In this document: positions 9,401-16,661 of the stretch, piece after piece
Layout of the letters: every line of letters begins with the position of its first letter
Numbering within the stretch: the first letter of the stretch is position 1
From: JBMNQH01 sp050944035
GTDB lineage: Bacteria > Bacillota > Clostridia > Oscillospirales > Oscillospiraceae
Assembly (NCBI GenBank): GCA_050944035.1
Contig: JBMNQH010000018.1
Coordinates: forward strand, 1-29,087
Length of the DNA: 29,087 nt
Reading direction: 5' to 3'
The notes under the pieces: model-generated
Databases searched by the model: none
What the model was told of the DNA's origin: nothing
The model's input: only the letters and a program-made list of their open reading frames with translations
Position numbers and translations under genes: made by a program

Positions 9401-9990
9401 CCCCAGAATTCACAGCGGATGGGCGCGTCGTAGATGGGCGAAAAGAAATCCAAAATAAAGCCATGGCGCGCATACTGTCCTGGCCCCTCAACCTGTTCGG
9501 TACGAAGATAACCACAGCGGAGCAGATGCCGCTCCGCCGTCTCCGGCGGAATGGTGGTCTGTGTGGAAATGGTAAATGCAGCAGCCTGCAACAGATCGGG
9601 CGGCATGGTGCGCTGCAACAGACCGGACACCGTGCAGACTACCAGGTCAGTACGTCCGGAAGCCAGTGCGTCCAACGTTGCAATGCGCTTCTGCTCATCC
9701 TCACGGGAAATTCCCAGGGCCGAATGAATGGTAAACTCTCTGGATGTAAGCAACAGCGGCACCTTTCCCAAAAATCCCGTCAGATCTTTCGCAAAGGTTT
9801 CCGCTGTGGTGTCATCCGGACAAATTACCACCAACGGACGCGAAACTGCCAAAGAAAGTGCAGCGGCCAAATGCGCCCGATGAATTGGTCCAAGTCCGGA
9901 GACCAGGGCCGGCACGGCTCCGCTCTCAATTTGTGCAGGAAGTGCACCAAGTCCATTATGGTTTAGAATACTGTTTGTTAAGGTAATCAT
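6475..9990 (-). CDS. mfd: Transcription-repair coupling factor Mfd
   Basis: This 1171-aa protein, close to the B. subtilis Mfd length, is the ATP-dependent translocase that removes stalled RNA polymerase from damaged DNA and recruits UvrA. Domains in order: a UvrB-like N-terminal module (about 1-350), the CarD-like RNA-polymerase interaction domain (VGDLVVHEHHGIGRYAGIF, near residue 500), and the SF2 motor with Walker A GDVGYGKTE (near 648) and Walker B VDEEQ (near 750). The helicase C-terminal part contains TIIETGIDIP and HQIRGRVGR, and the TRCF C-terminal domain starts near ADYVPSQEQRMDLYRRI (about 1030). The start is supported by CAGGAGGTAAC directly upstream. It is divergent from dnaA and leads a two-gene operon. 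Confidence 0.98.
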   Translation of the reverse strand: MITLTNSILNHNGLGALPAQIESGAVPALVSGLGPIHRAHLAAALSLAVSRPLVVICPDDTTAETFAKDLTGFLGKVPLLLTSREFTIHSALGISREDEQKRIATLDALASGRTDLVVCTVSGLLQRTMPPDLLQAAAFTISTQTTIPPETAERHLLRCGYLRTEQVEGPGQYARHGFILDFFSPIYDAPIRCEFWGDEVDTMGFFDLGSQRRTSDLSSCRIVPAHETLSAVCDGEQALLERLNRLADRYARGKQDHAVLVQTLREDAERLRAGALPAADRYIDLIYDKMTCALEYLPMDALLYIAEPGKTAEHALSYGKQIQEDVRLKIQSGGLLPEHAKFFLPWEQACSAMAEFPVVMADSFTVGRYPLEPRVIVSVPAKQFSSYNGNLDIACGDVSHYMESGFAVVVLAGDHRRAEILREAFEKNGVSVYLDETLSAIPAAGRCAITLSGLSAGFEYPDLRLAVLTDTQMIRVGFRPKKKRKALSKREKIGSCADLAVGDLVVHEHHGIGRYAGIFKMPIDGVEKDYVKICYAGADSLYVPATQLDLIAKYVGGGEEKPVKLSKMGGTDWHRAKSRAKAAAKDMAKQLTALYASRQREEGHAFAPDSVWQTEFENNFPWQETDDQLRCIAEIKADMERPTPMDRLLCGDVGYGKTEVALRAVMKCVLDGRQAAILVPTTVLAQQHYQTAMQRFFGYPVTIELLSRFRTGAQIKKTLQNIQSGKADIIIGTHRLLQKDIQFHNLGLLIVDEEQRFGVAHKERLKEISRHVDVLTLSATPIPRTLNMALSGIRDMSTLEEPPQHRLPIQTYVMEHDWGVICDAIRREVQRGGQVYYLHNRVDTIERVANRLAGALDSVSVAVAHGKMDEESLSTVMESMMNGETQVLVCTTIIETGIDIPNVNTLIIEDADRLGLAQLHQIRGRVGRSSRRAYAYLTFRPDKVLSEVAEKRLSAIREFAEFNSGFRIAMRDLEIRGAGNLLGAEQSGHLIDVGYDMYLKLLEEAVLEERGETPVRRAECSADLTVFANIPADYVPSQEQRMDLYRRIALVRTEEDADDILDELIDRFGDPPSSVNALVQVALLRGEAAAAGICDISQKKGALRFTLNEFDMQKVSALYEMPAYKGRLKVEAGQKPCLSLRLKNTRQIIEQARVFAVDYGNAAVGETIQPE

Positions 9991-10035
9991 GTTACCTCCT
10001 GTTCCAGCAACCGGATTGCCGTTCTCTGGTTTCTT

Positions 10036-10064
10036 ATTCTATCCTAATTAAAAGTCGCTATCAA
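10036..10064 (-). promoter_or_regulatory. Sigma-A promoter of mfd
   Basis: On the minus strand TTGATA (complement of 10059-10064), a 17-nt spacer, and TAGAAT (complement of 10036-10041). It is placed about 45 nt before the mfd start and faces away from dnaA. Confidence 0.7.
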
Positions 10065-10147
10065 GTCATTTTTTGCACACTGTCTGTGGATTTCCCTATA
10101 AATTTTATAATGTAATACTATATAATATAAATATCTGTTGAAATCTC

Positions 10148-10176
10148 TTGATAACCTGTTGAAAATTTGTTATAAT
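10148..10176 (+). promoter_or_regulatory. Sigma-A promoter of dnaA, with embedded DnaA-box-like site
   Basis: TTGATA (10148-10153) and TATAAT (10171-10176) are separated by 17 nt. A TGTTGAAAA 9-mer (10157-10165), one or two changes from a DnaA box, sits inside the spacer. A second (TGTTGAAAT, 10136-10144) lies just upstream. Autorepression by DnaA is a reasonable inference. Confidence 0.75.
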
Positions 10177-10227
10177 TTTATAGTTGCATGATAGAATCCG
10201 GATTTTATACCAAAGGAGTATCAACTT

Positions 10228-11538
10228 ATGAATTCTCTTAACGATATATGGGACAGTGTGATGGAAATTTTGCGTCAGGAATTAACGCCCACTGCCATCA
10301 ACACCTGGTTCTCTGACTGTGTCCCGATTGAAATCGGAAACTCCCGTATGATCATTCATACAACATCGACCTTCAAACGCAACATCATCAACGAGCGTTT
10401 TTCCGATACCATCAAGCGGGCACTGTCCGACCTGTTTTCCTGTGAATTTGACCTCTTGGTTCTGGCTGGGGATGAATTGGAAGACTACGCTACACAGGAA
10501 GAAAGCAATGATTCCCTGCCGGAGGTTGCCGGTTTTACCTTTGACCGTTTCATTGTCGGCAATTCCAACAAGTTTGCACACGCGGCGGCTGTTGCGGTCT
10601 CTAAAAAGCCGGGCAAAGCCTATAATCCGCTCTTCATCTATGGGAATTCCGGTCTCGGTAAAACCCATCTTCTGCTCGCGATCGGCCAATCCATCCATGA
10701 ACGGGAACCTGAGGCAAAAATCGCCTACGTCAAGGGCGATGACTTCACCAATTTGATGGTCCGCTCCATCAAGGACAACTCGCAGGAGGAGTTTCGAAAC
10801 AAATACCGGCATGTCGATCTGTTCCTCATCGACGATATTCAGTTCATCGCCGGTAAAATGGCCGTACAGGAGGAGTTTTTCCATACTTTTAACACACTGT
10901 ATGAGGCTGGAAAGCAGATTGTAATCACATCTGACCGGCCGCCCATGGAAATGGTCAAGCTGGAAGACCGTTTGCGCACGCGGTTTGAAGGAGGTCTGAT
11001 GGCCGATATTCAGCCCCCCGATATGGAAACCCGAATGGCAATCACGCGCAATAAAGCGTCAGAGCTCGGCATCATGCTGCCGGACGAAGTTGTGGAATAT
11101 ATTGCAGACAATATCACCACCAATATCCGTCAGCTGGAAGGTGTGGTGAAGCGCCTCACAGCCTACCGGGAAATTCTGGATGACAACATTACCATCAGTT
11201 CTGTCAAGCGTGCCATCAAGGATGTCATCCGGACGGGAGCATACATTCCCACACCGGACGTAATCATCGAAGAAACTGCGCGTTATTATAATCTGACGGG
11301 TGAGGATCTTCGAGGACAGCGCCGCTCCAAAAACACCGCCACCGCACGGCAGATTTCCATGTATCTTATGCGCAGTCTGACCAATCTTTCTCTGAAAGAT
11401 ATCGGCGAACAGTACGAAGCCCGAAACCACTCTACCGTACTCAGTTCCATCCGAAAAATCGAAGAACTTCTGAAAACCGATCCGGATATTTCAGGTACGG
11501 TGCGTGATATCACTTCCAATATCAATTCCAGAAGCTGA
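10228..11538 (+). CDS. dnaA: Chromosomal replication initiator DnaA
   Basis: This 436-aa AAA+ initiator binds DnaA boxes at oriC and opens the duplex. It shows the N-terminal domain I (WDSVMEILRQELTPTAINTWF), a short linker, and the AAA+ core with Walker A GNSGLGKTH (about residues 138-146) and Walker B LFLIDDIQF (about 197-205). The C-terminal DNA-binding domain IV carries the signature RNHSTVLSSI (near residue 400). The start has AAGGAG about 10 nt upstream. Length and order are normal. It is transcribed from a sigma-A promoter with DnaA-box-like sites, and the origin lies directly downstream. Confidence 0.99.
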   Translation: MNSLNDIWDSVMEILRQELTPTAINTWFSDCVPIEIGNSRMIIHTTSTFKRNIINERFSDTIKRALSDLFSCEFDLLVLAGDELEDYATQEESNDSLPEVAGFTFDRFIVGNSNKFAHAAAVAVSKKPGKAYNPLFIYGNSGLGKTHLLLAIGQSIHEREPEAKIAYVKGDDFTNLMVRSIKDNSQEEFRNKYRHVDLFLIDDIQFIAGKMAVQEEFFHTFNTLYEAGKQIVITSDRPPMEMVKLEDRLRTRFEGGLMADIQPPDMETRMAITRNKASELGIMLPDEVVEYIADNITTNIRQLEGVVKRLTAYREILDDNITISSVKRAIKDVIRTGAYIPTPDVIIEETARYYNLTGEDLRGQRRSKNTATARQISMYLMRSLTNLSLKDIGEQYEARNHSTVLSSIRKIEELLKTDPDISGTVRDITSNINSRS

Positions 11539-11577
11539 GCATTCGAATCCGGATTGCGCTTATTTCGATATCATCAT

Positions 11578-11800
11578 TTTTCAACAGTCCTATGTGGAAG
11601 ATTTTAAATCATTCTGTGGAAAGCTGTGGATTGTCTTCGGGGCAAATTTTACCTGTTGAAAACCAATTTTATTCTCCACTTTTTTCTCCACATCTATTTT
11701 TCTTATGTCTTCTCACTTTTTTTAAGTTTTCCACACTTTTTTCTTCTACTACTAAAGCTACTAACCATCAATATCAATATATTTCTATATACAGAATTGT
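11578..11800. other. oriC: Chromosomal origin oriC (DnaA boxes, DnaA-trios, unwinding element)
   Basis: The dnaA-dnaN intergenic region holds many DnaA-box-like 9-mers: TTTTCAACA 11578-11586, TGTGGAAGA 11593-11601, TGTGGAAAG 11615-11623, TGTGGATTG 11625-11633, TGTTGAAAA 11654-11662, TTCTCCACA 11684-11692 and TTTTCCACA 11727-11735. None is the perfect TTATCCACA, but the best is one base off. After the last box comes an in-phase triplet run (TTC TTC TAC TAC TAA AGC TAC TAA, 11741-11764) matching the DnaA-trio pattern. An AT-rich stretch (about 11765-11793) follows that would be the unwinding element. This order is the one described for the B. subtilis basal unwinding system. Confidence 0.85.
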
Positions 11801-11840
11801 CCAGTATTCGTTGTCCAGACCAAGACTTCATTCTGTATAT
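11787..11840. repeat. Inverted repeat upstream of dnaN
   Basis: ATATACAGAAT (11787-11797) and ATTCTGTATAT (11830-11840) are perfect 11-bp arms with 32 nt between them. The interval holds a direct repeat TTGTCCAG (11797-11804 and 11811-11818). The right arm ends 4 nt before the dnaN ribosome binding site, so this may be a leader structure or protein-binding site. Confidence 0.6.
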
Positions 11841-11860
11841 CTGTGAAGGAGAATCTTTTT

Positions 11861-12973
11861 ATGAAATTTACCTGTGAAAAGCACTTGCTCCAGACTGCAG
11901 TTGCAACTGCGCTCCGTGCCGTTTCTGGGAAAAGCCCGATCCCTGCACTGGAAGGGATTCTGGTGGAAGCGGGTACCACGGTGCGTATCACTGGCTATGA
12001 TCTGAAAAAGGGAATCTACACCCAGTTTGATGCAGATATCACAGAGACCGGCTCGGTTGTTATCAGTGCAAGATTATTTGCCGATATTATCCGCAGCCTG
12101 CCGGATGATATCGTTTCCATTACCTGCGGAGACGGGAACATGATCTCCATTATCTGCGGGGAAACCGACTTTTCCATTATGGGAATTCCAGCGGATGATT
12201 ATCCGGAGCTCCCAGTTGTTGACCAGCAAAATGCCATTGCTTTGCCGGAAAACCTGTTGCGTACCATGATTGGGCAGACCATTTTTGCGGTCAGTGACAG
12301 CGAAAGCCGGCCGATTTACACTGGTGCGCTGTTTGAGATCGAAGACAATCAGCTGACTGTTGTTGCAGTGGACGGTTACCGGCTTGCCCTCCGCAAGGAA
12401 ACCATCGAGGGCGGGGACAGCACGGCCTGTAATTTCATTGTCCCGGGCAATTCACTGTCCGAGGTGGAAAAGATCTGTGCGGACCGCGAAGACCTGGTTA
12501 AAATTGTAGTTGGCAGCAAGCATATTTCGTTTGCCATTGGGGATACCGTTTTGATCTCTCGAAGACTGGAAGGCGAATTCCTGAATTATAAGAGTTCCAT
12601 TCCCAGCAGCTTTGCAACGCAGGTCATTGGGGAAAAGGCTGCTGTACTCAAAGCTGTGGAGCGTGTGTCCCTGATTATTGATGATAAAACCAAAAATCCG
12701 CTTCGGGCGGTGTTCCAAAATCAGGAGCTGCGCTTCCATTGCGCCACGGCTCTTGGCCGAGCCGAAGACCGTTGTCCAATCGAGGGATCGGGGGATGGTC
12801 TGGAGATCGGGTTTAATAACCGCTATTTGATCGATGCCCTGAAGGCTGCGCCGTCAGAGACCCTGAAGATCTGCGTCAACAACAGTAATTCGCCCTGTAT
12901 CTTCCTGCCGGGAGACGACAGTGATAACTTTACCTATATGGTATTGCCGGTGCGTTTGAAAGCGGGAGAGTAA
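11861..12973 (+). CDS. dnaN: DNA polymerase III sliding clamp beta subunit
   Basis: This 370-aa protein is the ring-shaped processivity clamp that tethers DNA polymerase III. It has the clamp-typical N-terminus MKFTCEKHLLQTAVATALRAVSGKSPIPALEGILVEA, the middle-domain stretch FAVSDSESRPIYTGALFEI and the C-terminal YMVLPVRL. I chose the ATG at 11861 because AAGGAG (11845-11850) is well spaced from it and the clamp family starts MKF. An in-frame ATG at 11843 lies before that RBS and would add six residues. It is the first gene after oriC and 3 nt separate it from the S4 gene. Confidence 0.98.
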   Translation: MKFTCEKHLLQTAVATALRAVSGKSPIPALEGILVEAGTTVRITGYDLKKGIYTQFDADITETGSVVISARLFADIIRSLPDDIVSITCGDGNMISIICGETDFSIMGIPADDYPELPVVDQQNAIALPENLLRTMIGQTIFAVSDSESRPIYTGALFEIEDNQLTVVAVDGYRLALRKETIEGGDSTACNFIVPGNSLSEVEKICADREDLVKIVVGSKHISFAIGDTVLISRRLEGEFLNYKSSIPSSFATQVIGEKAAVLKAVERVSLIIDDKTKNPLRAVFQNQELRFHCATALGRAEDRCPIEGSGDGLEIGFNNRYLIDALKAAPSETLKICVNNSNSPCIFLPGDDSDNFTYMVLPVRLKAGE

Positions 12974-12976
12974 ACA

Positions 12977-13198
12977 ATGGAACAGATTATCATTCACACA
13001 GACTATATTCGTCTGGATGCCTGTTTAAAGTTTTGCGCAGTGGTCAGTACCGGTGGAGAGGCAAAATCCTTGATTCAGGAGGGGTACGTTCTGGTCAATG
13101 GCGAAGTTTGTACCCAGCGCGGAAAAAAACTGCGCCCTGGTGATGCCGTAACAATGGGCGGTGAGACCTTTGTGGTTTCCAGCGGAGAAGCAGAATGA
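12977..13198 (+). CDS. yaaA: S4-domain RNA-binding protein (YaaA-like)
   Basis: This 73-aa protein consists almost wholly of an S4-type RNA-binding fold: IRLDACLKFCAVVSTGGEAKSLIQEGYVLVNGEVCTQRGKKLRPGD. In Bacillus and many Clostridia a YaaA-type S4 protein is encoded at exactly this spot between dnaN and recF. Its function is thought to involve ribosome/RNA binding but is not fixed by this sequence. The stop codon overlaps the recF start (ATGA), which implies translational coupling. Confidence 0.93.
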   Translation: MEQIIIHTDYIRLDACLKFCAVVSTGGEAKSLIQEGYVLVNGEVCTQRGKKLRPGDAVTMGGETFVVSSGEAE

Positions 13199-14304
13199 GG
13201 GTCGAAGACATTTCTTTGAAATGCTTCCGAAACTATGAAAACTGTCATGTGACTTTCTCTCCGGGAATCAATGTCATTTCCGGCGCCAATGCCCAGGGGA
13301 AAACCAATTTGCTGGAAGCCGTTTTCATGTTGTCCGGCGGCCGGTCGTTTCGTACCCGGTTTGACCGGGAGTTGATCGGGTTCCAGCATACCCGTGCCGA
13401 AATCACAGCTTCGGTGCATTCCGGCGACCGAGATCAGACCATTTGTATCCAACTTGCCAAAGGAAGCCGGAAGCGAATCACAAGAAATGGTGTCCGGGAG
13501 ACGGGGGCGGAGTTGTCCAAGACCCTGGCCGTCGTGTTGTTTTGCCCCGATGATCTCAATCTAATTAAAGAAGGGGCCGCCAGTCGCCGAAGACTCATGG
13601 ATCTGGCCATCAGCCAGTTGCGGCCGGGGTACGCCGCCCTGCTTGCGGAGTATAACCGGCTGTACGAGCACAAAAGCCGTATTTTAAAGGATTGGCGCGA
13701 AAAACCTGCCCTGCTGGAATTGCTGGATACCTTTTCCGATCAGATGTGCCGTTGTTCTGCTCAAATGATTCGGTATCGTGCCGCATTTGTAAAGCGGCTG
13801 CAATCTGCAGCGGCTGTGATCCATCAGGAGTTTTCCGGTGAAAAAGAACGATTGTCGCTTGCGTATACGACGGTTTCGACGGTTCGTGATCCGTTGTCTT
13901 CGACAGCGGAACTGTACGAAGACCTTTGCCAGCACCAGGAAACGCATCGAAAAGCGGAGTTAGAAAGTGGTCAATGCCTGACCGGTGTGCACAAAGACGA
14001 AATTGTGATTGCGATCAATGATATTTTGGCACGCAGTTATGCTTCGCAGGGACAGGCACGAACCGCCGCGCTTTCGCTCAAACTGGCGGAACGGGATATC
14101 TTTCTTGATGCACTTGGAGAAGCACCTGTTTTATTGCTGGACGATGTGCTGAGTGAATTGGACAGTCGAAGACAGGCCTTTATCCTCAATCATATCGGCG
14201 GCGGGCAAACGCTGATTACTTGCTGCGAAGACCGACAGATTGTAGAGCGGACTGGTGGAACGGTCCTGTTTATCCGTGACGGCTCGGTTGTGGAGGGAGA
14301 ATAG
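13195..14304 (+). CDS. recF: DNA replication and repair protein RecF
   Basis: This 369-aa SMC-like ATPase loads RecA at gapped DNA together with RecO and RecR. It has Walker A GANAQGKTN (residues 30-38), the RecF N-terminal pattern LKCFRNYENCHVTFSPGIN, the internal PDDLNLIKEGAASRRRLMD, the signature region SQGQARTAALSLKLAE and Walker B VLLLDDVLSELD (about 312-323). Overlap of 4 nt with the S4 gene fits the conserved dnaN-yaaA-recF operon. Confidence 0.98.
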   Translation: MRVEDISLKCFRNYENCHVTFSPGINVISGANAQGKTNLLEAVFMLSGGRSFRTRFDRELIGFQHTRAEITASVHSGDRDQTICIQLAKGSRKRITRNGVRETGAELSKTLAVVLFCPDDLNLIKEGAASRRRLMDLAISQLRPGYAALLAEYNRLYEHKSRILKDWREKPALLELLDTFSDQMCRCSAQMIRYRAAFVKRLQSAAAVIHQEFSGEKERLSLAYTTVSTVRDPLSSTAELYEDLCQHQETHRKAELESGQCLTGVHKDEIVIAINDILARSYASQGQARTAALSLKLAERDIFLDALGEAPVLLLDDVLSELDSRRQAFILNHIGGGQTLITCCEDRQIVERTGGTVLFIRDGSVVEGE

Positions 14305-14305
14305 G

Positions 14306-14569
14306 ATGTATTTACACCTTGGAAAAAATACTTTGGTTCAGATAGAGCGCATTGTCGCAATTTTTGATCTGGACAATTCCTCACAGTCTTATTTCACACG
14401 TGATTATCTCCGCCGTGCTGAGCAAAATGGTCGGGTCATCAATATCAGTGAAGATCTGCCGAAGTCTTTCGTGGTCTGTCTGGATTCGGATGGAATGCAG
14501 ATTGTGTATTTGTCTCAGCTGTCTTCCGCAACTTTGCTGAAACGAAGCGAAACGATGAGCTTTGAATAG
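14306..14569 (+). CDS. remB: RemB-like extracellular-matrix regulatory protein (DUF370)
   Basis: This 87-aa protein starts MYLHLGKNTLVQIERIVAIFDLDNSSQS and matches the DUF370 family. In B. subtilis the family member at this position (YaaB/RemB) lies between recF and gyrB and has been linked to biofilm matrix gene control. Role here is inferred from family and position only. The start at 14306 is 1 nt after the recF stop with GGAGGGAG upstream; an open frame extends back into recF but lacks an RBS. The C-terminal part (SSATLLKRSETMSFE) is typical in length. Confidence 0.88.
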   Translation: MYLHLGKNTLVQIERIVAIFDLDNSSQSYFTRDYLRRAEQNGRVINISEDLPKSFVVCLDSDGMQIVYLSQLSSATLLKRSETMSFE

Positions 14570-14611
14570 AGGATAGAACCCAAGCAGTTCTGTTTCAGGG
14601 GCGATAGACCC

Positions 14612-14689
14612 ATTTTTAAAAATTTCGTCGTCTTCGTCGAACTCGACGAAGACGAATAAGACCCCGTCAGATTTGCACCGCAAATCTGA
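14612..14689. repeat. Two tandem hairpins before gyrB, with AT-rich leader
   Basis: An AT-rich leader ATTTTTAAAAATTTCGTCG (14612-14630) leads into a perfect stem TCGTCTTCGTCGA (14628-14640) / TCGACGAAGACGA (14643-14655) with a 2-nt loop. A second stem TCAGATTTGC (14667-14676) / GCAAATCTGA (14680-14689) follows. Neither is followed by a T-run, so they are not ordinary terminators. The same leader precedes a different stem at 28694-28744. Confidence 0.75.
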
Positions 14690-14715
14690 AAATTTGGAAG
14701 GAAGATTCAATAACG

Positions 14716-16647
14716 ATGTCTGATAATACCGAAAAAATTACCCAAGAATACGACGCCTCAAAGATCCAGGTCCTTGAAGGATTGGAGGCTGTCCGTGTTC
14801 GTCCCGGCATGTATATCGGTTCCACATCAAGTTCCGGACTGCATCACCTCGTCTACGAGATCGTAGACAACTCCATTGACGAGGCGCTGGCCGGCTATTG
14901 TGACACCATTCATGTCATCATCAAAGAAGGAAATATTATCGAAGTCTCCGACAACGGGCGCGGAATTCCCGTAGATATACAGGAGCAAACCGGAAAATCT
15001 GCATTGGAAGTTGTCTTTACGGTCCTGCACGCGGGCGGTAAGTTTGGTGGCGGCGGATATAAGGTTTCCGGCGGTCTGCACGGCGTTGGTGCTTCTGTCG
15101 TCAATGCCCTCTCCGAATGGCTGGAGGTCGAGGTTCACAAAAACGGGACTATCTATCAAATGAAATTCTCCCGCGGGGATATTACCCAGGAAATGAAAAT
15201 TATTGGCACGACGGATCGAACTGGAACCACCGTCCGGTTCAAACCTGACGCTGAGATTTTCGATACCACAGTCTACGAGTATGAAATTTTGCATACCCGT
15301 ATGCGAGAACAGGCCTTTTTGAATGCAGGTCTGCATATTTCAACCGAAGATCAGCGTCCCGGACTGGAGCAGAAGGACGAAATGTGGTACGAAGGCGGGA
15401 TCCGGGAATTTGCCCGCTATATCAACCAGAATAAAACGCCGCTGCACGAAGAAGTTATTTATCTCTCCGGTGAAAAGGGCGATGCCACAACTGAAATTGC
15501 CATCCAGTACAACGATGGCTACAGCGAAGCAATTGTTTCCTTTGCAAACAATATTCATACCCCGGAAGGCGGTATGCATGAAACCGGATTTAAAGCCGCG
15601 CTGACAAGAGTGCTCAATGCCTACGGTATCCAATACGGCCTGATCAAAGGCGATGATAAGGTATCTGGTGAGGACTGCCGCGAGGGTTTGACCGCCGTTA
15701 TCTCCGTCAAGCTGACAGACGCACAGTTTGAGGGACAGACCAAGGCCAAGCTGGGCAATGCCCATATCCGAACCCTGGTCGACAGCGTAGTATCCAATCA
15801 GCTGGAGATCTTTTTAGAGGAACATCCCGCGATTGCCCGCACCATTCTGGACAAAGCGCTGACCGCCAACCGCGCCCGGGAGGCGGCTCGAAAGGCCAGA
15901 GAATCGGTGCGCCGGAAAACCGGATTGGAATCCGGCCAGATGCCGGATAAATTGCAGGACTGCAATGAGCGGGATCCGTCCCTCTGCGAACTCTATATCG
16001 TTGAGGGCGACTCCGCTGCGGGTTCCGCCATCCAAGGCCGTGACAGCCGGTTCCAGGCCATTTTGTCCATGTGGGGCAAGATGCTGAACGTTGAGAAGGC
16101 GCGGGCCGACAAAATCTATGGCAATGACAAACTGTATCCCATGATTGTGGCGCTCGGCGCGGGAATCGGAGAAGAATTCAATATCGAAAAGCTCCGCTAT
16201 CATAAAATCATTATTATGGCCGATGCCGATGTCGACGGCGCCCACATCCGAACACTGCTTTTAACCTTCTTCTTCCGGTATATGCGGCCGCTGATTGAAC
16301 ACGGCTATGTTTATTCTGCCGTACCGCCGCTTTACAAACTGACCCGCGGCAAGAATGTCCGCGTGGCTTACTCCGACGAAGAACGCGACGCCGTTTCGGC
16401 CGAGATGCGGGGAGACAATCCCAATGTCAAGATAGGGATCAGCCGTTTTAAGGGTCTGGGTGAAATGGATGCCCACGAGCTGTGGGAGACCACAATGGAC
16501 CCGGAACAGCGTTCTTTGCGCCGCATCACATTGGAAGATGCGCTGCGAGCCGATGAGATCTTTACCATCCTCATGGGTGAAAAAGTGGAGCCCAGAAAAG
16601 AATGGATTGAGACCAACGCCAAATATGCCGTCAATCTGGATTTCTAA
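14716..16647 (+). CDS. gyrB: DNA gyrase subunit B
   Basis: This 643-aa protein is the ATPase subunit of DNA gyrase (A2B2), which introduces negative supercoils. Seen in order: the GHKL ATPase fold with IVDNSIDEALAG (about residues 51-62) and GGLHGVGASVVNALS (about 115-130), the transducer domain, then the TOPRIM domain with EGDSAAG (near 430) and the Mg-binding DADVDGAHIR (near 500). It ends in ETNAKYAVNLDF, the usual C-terminus. The start has GGAAGGA about 10 nt upstream. gyrA follows after 14 nt, so the pair is co-transcribed. Confidence 0.99.
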   Translation: MSDNTEKITQEYDASKIQVLEGLEAVRVRPGMYIGSTSSSGLHHLVYEIVDNSIDEALAGYCDTIHVIIKEGNIIEVSDNGRGIPVDIQEQTGKSALEVVFTVLHAGGKFGGGGYKVSGGLHGVGASVVNALSEWLEVEVHKNGTIYQMKFSRGDITQEMKIIGTTDRTGTTVRFKPDAEIFDTTVYEYEILHTRMREQAFLNAGLHISTEDQRPGLEQKDEMWYEGGIREFARYINQNKTPLHEEVIYLSGEKGDATTEIAIQYNDGYSEAIVSFANNIHTPEGGMHETGFKAALTRVLNAYGIQYGLIKGDDKVSGEDCREGLTAVISVKLTDAQFEGQTKAKLGNAHIRTLVDSVVSNQLEIFLEEHPAIARTILDKALTANRAREAARKARESVRRKTGLESGQMPDKLQDCNERDPSLCELYIVEGDSAAGSAIQGRDSRFQAILSMWGKMLNVEKARADKIYGNDKLYPMIVALGAGIGEEFNIEKLRYHKIIIMADADVDGAHIRTLLLTFFFRYMRPLIEHGYVYSAVPPLYKLTRGKNVRVAYSDEERDAVSAEMRGDNPNVKIGISRFKGLGEMDAHELWETTMDPEQRSLRRITLEDALRADEIFTILMGEKVEPRKEWIETNAKYAVNLDF

Positions 16648-16661
16648 GGAGGTAAGGTCAT

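Noticed and set aside
11592..11877. Overlapping frames of 83-84 codons in the dnaA-dnaN spacer
   Set aside because: They cover the DnaA boxes and unwinding element and give Phe/Leu/Ser-rich peptides expected from T-rich DNA.
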